Shown here: positions 57,881 through 64,000 of the stretch, piece by piece
Numbering within the stretch: position 1 is the first letter of the stretch
Layout of the letters: each line of letters starts with the position of its first letter
Source of the DNA: Coptis chinensis
Lineage: Eukaryota > Streptophyta > Magnoliopsida > Ranunculales > Ranunculaceae
Direction of reading: 5' to 3'
Assembly: GCA_015680905.1 (NCBI GenBank)
Contig: CM027377.1
Location: 60,037,501 to 60,101,500 of the forward strand
Length of the DNA: 64,000 nucleotides
Notes under the pieces: model-generated
Told to the model about the DNA's origin: nothing
What the model saw: only the letters and a program-made list of their open reading frames with translations
Databases searched by the model: none
Translations under genes and position numbers: made by a program

Positions 57881-58103
57881 GATGAAGCATGTATTCTGTA
57901 TTCATAGGAAGAAATCCATCAGGTTTAAGCGTTTAACCAATCAGAAAATATATTACTTCGTATAAAGTACGATTGTTTATTCGGTAAAAGTACGAATTAC
58001 TTTTAGTTTTGATATATGAAAGAGGGTAAGGGTAATCAATCAGAAGTTATAAAAGGCAGGTTTGAACATCAAAAGTGAGAGAAGATGTTTAGCCTTCTAT
58101 ATT

Positions 58104-58138
58104 GGGGGGGGGGGGGGGGGGTGGGGGTGGGGGGGGGG
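58104..58138 (+). repeat. Poly-G tract
   Basis: Eighteen Gs, then t, ggggg, t and more Gs, about 35 bp almost pure G. It may form a G-quadruplex and is prone to length errors in sequencing. Confidence 0.9.
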
Positions 58139-58539
58139 TTGTGGTTGTCATTACAAGAATTTGGAGGTAGGTGGTGTATGAACCCTCTCAGCCTGTGAAA
58201 AGGACTCAGCACTTGGCGGGTCATTACAAGAACGGAGTTTTTGCTGAATGAATATATATTAGTGAATAAATACAAGTCACTATAAAAAAAATAAAAAAAT
58301 TCTAGAGGACATATATATATATATATATATTTTCCATTATTAAAGTATTAAGTAACCCACGATTTCAATTTTGTAGCCACAAAGACAAAATAAGTTGGCC
58401 GGACCTTTATTTTTTTTTTAAATACCAATTTTACACCTCCATGCTATTATAGATATAAAGTATAGAATTTATTTATTTTTTTTTTTAATACTAGTTTCAC
58501 TCCTCTGTGTTATGTTTATAAAGCAAAGAAATTTTGTGA

Positions 58540-59975
58540 TTGTTCGTACCAAAATAAATGAGCATACCTACACTATGTTGGTGATTGTTCATACCCCAAA
58601 TATGTATGAACACTCTAATATGTGTTCTTACTAATCATACATTATGTTAAGGTATGAATAATGATTATGCATAGTTCATGTTGAAGTATGAACAATGATT
58701 GTTCATAGCTCATGTTGTTCATACCCCAAATAGATATGAACAATTACGAACATTAATTGTTCATACTCCAATAGGTGTTCTTACTGATCATACATATTAT
58801 AAACAATTATTGTTCAATTCATAGCTCGTGTTGAGGCATGAACAGTGATTATGCATAGCTCATGTTAATTAGTTGAAGTATAAACAGTGATTGTTCATAG
58901 CTTATGTTAGGAGTATAAAAAAAAATCGTTGACCCATCATCCGGTATTCTGGTAGGGTACCCGGTCTTCACCCGCCATCCAAACTCGCACCGACCCGAAA
59001 ACAGACCCACCCTGCCCACCACCATTTTTACGCGGTCGGGCTATGGGTGTAGATTCTATGCTCAAACCCGACCTGTTAAGCCGTCCGACCCGCACCGTAT
59101 CAAAAGCCGTTGACCCACATAATTTCAATATTCTAACTCTAATATTTTTGTATTTTGTTTATATTTTCTTTTAACTTTTGTATGAATTTGGGAGATATGA
59201 ACACAAACTTATGAGTTCAACATCAATTTCAAATATTCAAGTTTGAACATTGGGCAAATATCAAAAGTTCAAATTCAACTTTCGAATTTTGGAGAAGATA
59301 AATCATTCATTATTTTATTAATTTCGAATTCTTTTAGTTTATATTTTATTTTTTTGTACCATAGATCCTCGCTCCCATCTTCATTTTATCATGCTATGGA
59401 AAATAATCAATTTACAAATGATAAATCACGAGAAAAAAGTTTCAAATTTACAGATATGATTTTGGGTTCAAGTTCAAGGTTTTTTTATTTTTGTTTATTT
59501 TTTATTGATTGATTATATTTTTTTCTCTATGTTGTGAATTGGAAATATATTACTTGCATAATTAGAAAGTTTTTTTTTGGTGAAATTGAGTTAAAATGAT
59601 AATTTTTACCCGATCCGGATAACCCACCTCGTAAGCTGACCCAACAAGTCGGGTGATGGTACTAAGACATAACACTTCAACCCGCTCCGCCCCGACGAGG
59701 ACCACTAGATTTGTATCCCCTAGCCCCGCCCCGCCCCATCACTATTTGACCTGCGGTTGACCCGGCCCGCCCCGTATTACACTCCTAGCTCATGTTGAGG
59801 TATGAACAAACTCATGGTTGAGATATGAATAGTATTGATATATGAACAATGATTGTTCATGCCCCACATAGGTATGAAATTATTTATACTCTAATAAGTA
59901 TTATTACTGATCATACATTATATTGAAGTATGAACAATGATTGTTCATACTATATACACTGGGTCGTTTCAGTTC
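58540..59975. repeat. Interspersed (ttgttcata / tatgaacaa) inverted and direct repeats, split by a hAT element
   Basis: The words tgattgttcata, tatgaacaatga, gctcatgttga and ttactgatcatacatta recur about ten times in both orientations at 58540-58907 and 59788-59975. The alternation of tatgaacaa and ttgttcata gives many potential hairpins, as in foldback-type or rearranged MITE DNA. Confidence 0.7.
58908..59787. mobile_element. Non-autonomous hAT-type element, 880 bp
   Basis: The left end taggagtataa and inverted right end taggagtgtaa form TIRs. The octamers gcttatgt (58900-58907) and gctcatgt (59788-59795) are the 8-bp duplication with one mismatch. Subterminal gttgaccc and cgaccc/ggcccgcc clusters repeat. 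An ORF at 59243-59512 contains a short MENNQFTNDKSREKSF piece but no transposase motif. Confidence 0.88.
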
Positions 59976-60232
59976 GATCAGGGTGTTTCTTATTTTGCGT
60001 TAGAGATATACTTATCTTTCATCTACCCGAGTCATTTTTTTATTTCACGTCGTATTCACATAATCACTCCCTGAAATAAATATGAGGGCACTTTCAGAGT
60101 CTGAGGTGGACCTTCCACTATGCACTAGGAAAGTAAATAGATGATAAGGCACTAGGAGTCTATTAACTTTCAGTATGTTATATGGTTTCGACATTTATGA
60201 AGGAAATTATATTGTAGGGGACTATTTAAAGT

Positions 60233-60548
60233 TAGGGCAGAGAATCGGGTCGGGTAGATTTGAATCCGACCCGACCCGATTACCAAATACATCGGGTTTG
60301 GGTCGATTTTTATATCCGTTTATATATTCGGGTCGGATTTTGATTCGGGTATGTCCGGTTCAGATTCGGATTCTGATATAATTTTTGTATTTTTTTTTTT
60401 TATTTTTAGTATTATCCGATCGGGTTAGTCGGGTTCGGATATTAAATTTCAGATATAATCAGATTCGGATTTGGATTCGGATATTATAAAATTATTCGGA
60501 TTCGGATATAGCCATATCCGACCCAAACCCGAATCGATCCCTGCCTTA
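60233..60548. mobile_element. hAT-type MITE, 316 bp
   Basis: Ends tagggcagagaatcgggt and, inverted, taaggcagggatcgattcg; flanking octamers tttaaagt (60225-60232) and cttaaagt (60549-60556). The interior is built of cgggtcgg/attcggat words in both orientations. Confidence 0.88.
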
Positions 60549-60896
60549 CTTAAAGTCAAGAGGTCGAACTCACTCTTGTTTATATGTAGAAAAGGAAGTT
60601 AAATTATCAGCCCATCAAATCACTTACAATTGGTTTCTTATGAAGTAATATCATTCTAAATTAATTAGCAAATAATTAGTATTGGTGTAATGTACTACGT
60701 CTGTACCAAAACAGAAGTTTCTTGCACGTGCCAACATGCAAAATTGGTAATACCTCTGGGCTGATGACCGAAGGTCAGTTACTGATCCCGTTTAAAAACA
60801 GAATTGCCAATAAAAAAAAAGAACTTATAAAAACATAAGTTTATTTTATTTTTATGTTTTTTTTTTCTTATTATTCATAGTGAGTACGCATTTAAC

Positions 60897-61259
60897 TATG
60901 GACCAAAATATTGCCGATATATATGATATATTGTCGATATGTATATCGGTATTTTGGTATATCGATATTTCTGATATATATCTACTAAATATAGAATATT
61001 TTTTTCCCGATATATATCGGAATTTCCGATATAAAATTTTATATCGCCGAGATAATTGATATTTACGATATATATTGTTTGACTTTTTGACCATTTTCAA
61101 ATATATTTCAAATATATTTATGATATTTCGATATTATATTTCTGATATATATGATATTTTAAATAGTTTGGACTAGTCACAAAAAAAATAGATATACCCG
61201 ATATATATCGGTTTTTGGGTACACCAATATATTAACCGATATCGATATTTTGGTCATTG
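60897..61259. mobile_element. hAT-type MITE, 363 bp, rich in gatatatatcgg
   Basis: Ends tatggaccaaaatattg and, inverted, caatgaccaaaatatcg; flanking octamers catttaac (60889-60896) and cattcaac (61260-61267). The interior repeats gatatatatcgg and its complement many times. A decayed relative (gtaccgatatattggg, and gatcaatatatccgaagatatcaatacc-like sequence) lies near 61785-61980. Confidence 0.85.
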
Positions 61260-61269
61260 CATTCAACTA

Positions 61270-63480
61270 CATCATAAAAAGTACGCATTCATGAGTAAAT
61301 GTTATGCACACTGTTTTATCTTACAGCAGAAATAACTCCAGACCTCCAGTGGGCAGTGGCAACCAAGTTTATATAGAGGTAAATACGATATAATTAAGTA
61401 GGTTGTAGGATTTCTAACCGCAAGCTCAATTTCAAAGCCAAAGCTACAACATACTATCAAACAAAAATGCAACAAAAAAACCACTAGGTTGAGTCTAATG
61501 GGGAAGCATTGGATTTGATCTCCCTATGAAAAAGCTCATTTGAATTAAGTGTTAGTTTGGAAAATTGCTCCCTCCATACCAGGAAAATTCAAAGAAACAA
61601 GACATCGATGTTAACCGTGAGTCCGTGACTAAAGACCTTTGTAGAGGGTGTGGTTTAGACTTCATATAATGTAGATAAGCTCCATCGCTTTATGGTTCAG
61701 CTTTCAGTTGGAAGAGACCCCTACTCTTGTTTCTATCTGTGATTCTGTGAGACACTTAAACCCCTATTGGATCATGTCTAAAGTACCGATATATTGGGAA
61801 TGTTGGTGATATAAATTTGAATAATCTTGGTCATAGAGTAGACATTAATAGTTGGGCCCCTTAATACTTCTCATTATATATCCCCTAATGTTCATCTGGA
61901 TATACCAGTTTGATATTTTCAATATATCAACGACATCTACTGAAAATTTAGATCAATATATCCGAAGATATCAATACCTTGGACCTTCAGTGGGAGGTTA
62001 TCAGTGCACCATTTTGCTGGACTAAATTTAAGGGGTTGAAGGACTGAAGGAGTGAAGCACAAACCGATTGCATTCATCACAAGTGCTTAACAAGTTACAA
62101 AAGGGAGGGTTCCGGAAGATACATAAATTGGACATGTAAACAATCTCATGATCGTTAGTACAGTTGGCCAAGTTAGATTAAGCTACTCTTTGTGGAAATA
62201 ATTTCCAAACTATAAAGTATGGGTAGCATTTTCACAGAAATATTATTCAAATTCAAAATTTCTAGTCCCATCATATATGTAGTGAACAAAGACAATGTTT
62301 ACCATGGTTACTAATTTCAATGTGAGATGTTTCAATTTGAAAATTATATATATAATGAGAAGTCATCACATGACTTTTTGGTACTTGAGTAGGAGGCCGC
62401 TTTTATCATTCACCGGACATATTTTAATTAAGGAGGTGAAGCACAAGTGTGTTGCGTAAAAAATTATCACTCCTCAATTAGGATTCTGATCACATCTAAC
62501 CTGCATTGCATTACAATTCACTAGTGAAACATAACTAGCCGTCTAGGCGTCTAGCCTGCCTTTTCGTAGATAAACTTACCAAGTGTATCAGCTTCATTAA
62601 AAGCATGGAAAGGACCAACTCAGAAGTCTACTACATGTGAGCCGCGTCAGCATATTTAAGAATCACTTAAGTACAGTGGCCTTTTAAGGCCTACCATACT
62701 ATAGAGTATAGAGTAGTGAGACATATTGAAACTTAAATAAAATAAAATTGTGACTTTTAACTATTTAAAGGAATAACAGCTTCAAGTGTAAGTGAAGATA
62801 GCACGGTTTGCCTAGACTAATTAATAGCTTTTGTGTAGTGACTGAGGCAACTCGCCGCTGACCTTCTCGTGATGCACTTACTCGGGTGACACGTGAAGTG
62901 AATGGTGGGAGTAAAGTCGTAAAGATTCATTTGCTATGAGGATTCTAGTTAGTTATGTTCCCATTTTTTAATGTTATTTGATGATTCGAGGGTGTACATT
63001 TTGGACTTGATTTTTCACTCATTACATGAATCATTTTTAGCATCCAATGAGCATTTATGTTAAAGTATTAAACCAATGACATGGACTTAAGTTAGTGACT
63101 TTTAGAATGCATGATTTCGATGGACAGAGATCATCATACCATCAATCAGCCTCGTTCAAATTTTTGACCCTAGCTTAATAGACGTAAGAAATTTCAAAAT
63201 GATGACATCCACATTATTAGCCAAAGATACATATTACTATTCCACGTTTTGGTTTTTTCATACAATTTTCATCAGTACACTGGATATGAATATATGATGA
63301 TGAGCTTAATTAGAATATCACAAAAGGTAAAGCTAACAATAACTAATATCACATCCAGTGCAGAATTATTGAATCTGTGGGTGACAGGGATTAGCTCTTG
63401 TTGTAATGATTTTTGGTGAAACAGTTGAATGTTTTTTTTTTTTTTTGGACGTTTTTGAATCTTTTGCATATTTTGTGGTC
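61270..63480. other. Intergenic sequence, no gene recognised
   Basis: AT-rich DNA with only short ORFs. Apart from the decayed cgatata-rich remnant near 61785-61980 I see no transposon ends, RNA gene or coding similarity. Confidence 0.5.
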
Positions 63481-64000
63481 CAGATGAACCGACACCAACT
63501 GTGTATGTAGTACTACCACAGCAACCGCACTAGCTACACATCTCTCTCTTGTTTCTCTTTTCATTATTACAAGTGTTGAAAATTTATTTCCAAGTGAAAA
63601 CGTAATAAGAGTTTGAAGAAGAAAAGATTGGCTTGCTCATTCAGTCATGCTCAGGGTAGTGAAATAAATTTCTTGCGGCCCAATGCATATACTTGTGAGT
63701 TGTGACTCACTTTTAACTTGAGAGGTAGTTCTTCATTACTTCATTCCTACTCCTTTTACACTTTGGAGTTTGGTCTCTCTCTCTCTCTCTATGTTAGCTA
63801 AGCTTCTGCTTAACATCTCACTTTCTTGATGTACTTCTCTAGCTACTACTCCTCATTTGACTTCTCAGTTTCTATGAGCATTTTGTGAGTTGGTATTTCT
63901 TCTGTTTGTATGAATTATGCTTGCTCACTTGTCTTGGGGAGTTGAGTTGGTTTCACTTCCCTTGCTTTGTTTGGTTTCAGACTTCCTTGAAAATGGGTTT
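63481..64000 (+). promoter_or_regulatory. Possible promoter/leader of a gene running off the right edge
   Basis: The sequence becomes pyrimidine-rich (tctctctctctctct at 63775-63790; repeated cttctc and cttgctc), as plant core promoters and 5'UTRs often are. Near the edge ttggtttcag resembles a splice acceptor, followed by acttccttgaaa and atgggttt at 63993. A 5'UTR intron and start codon at the window edge would explain it, but too little is visible to be sure. Confidence 0.3.

Noticed and set aside
58069..58275. Proline-rich - strand ORF
   Set aside because: The prolines come only from the poly-G tract read in reverse.
60852..61100. 82-aa - strand ORF rich in Y, I and S
   Set aside because: It is translation of the gatata-type repeats of a MITE.

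Overview
The window is nuclear DNA of a flowering plant, probably a eudicot. The evidence is a ten-exon TRS120 gene with GT-AG introns, plant-type Ty3/gypsy and copia retrotransposons, LINEs, a Helitron with an RPA gene, a Pack-MULE and hAT-type MITEs. Nothing bacterial is present. Only one ordinary host gene is clearly intact; almost everything else is transposable element, much of it nested.

1-16068: a very large Athila-like Ty3/gypsy LTR retrotransposon on the + strand. Its 5' LTR is cut by the window start and its 3' LTR is complete (14548-16068). Gag, protease, RT, RNase H and integrase can be read in order but are broken by frameshifts and stops. Between pol and the 3' LTR lie about 6 kb of extra material: tandem repeats, two TATA-box/leader/ATG modules and env-like or plant-mobile-domain ORF remnants.

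16069 to about 31490: an autonomous-type Helitron read on the - strand. It has an RPA1-like gene (16393-18593) and a Rep/helicase gene (21337-27690). Both genes share a layout: TATA box, short 5'UTR exon, long 5'UTR intron, then an acceptor exactly 12 nt before the ATG. Host gene fragments on the opposite (+) strand sit between and inside them: SPINDLY-type TPR exons, YTH-domain exons, a phospholipase C exon and an exonuclease exon. A 1,284-bp Pack-MULE carrying a PP2A catalytic-subunit fragment has inserted into the helicase with a perfect 9-bp target duplication. The likely Helitron 5' terminus lies about 215 bp upstream of the TRS120 start codon.

31707-56567: TRS120, a TRAPPII-specific subunit. 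Ten exons sum to 3,633 nt (1,210 aa) with every junction in phase. Introns 1, 6 and 9 hold transposons; intron 6 is 11.4 kb of nested LINE, copia and smaller elements.

56568-64000: intergenic DNA with a cluster of hAT-type non-autonomous elements, each with a near-perfect 8-bp duplication, and at the right edge a pyrimidine-rich stretch that may be the leader of the next gene.

All boundaries were read by eye. Family names rest on remembered conserved motifs, not on database searches.
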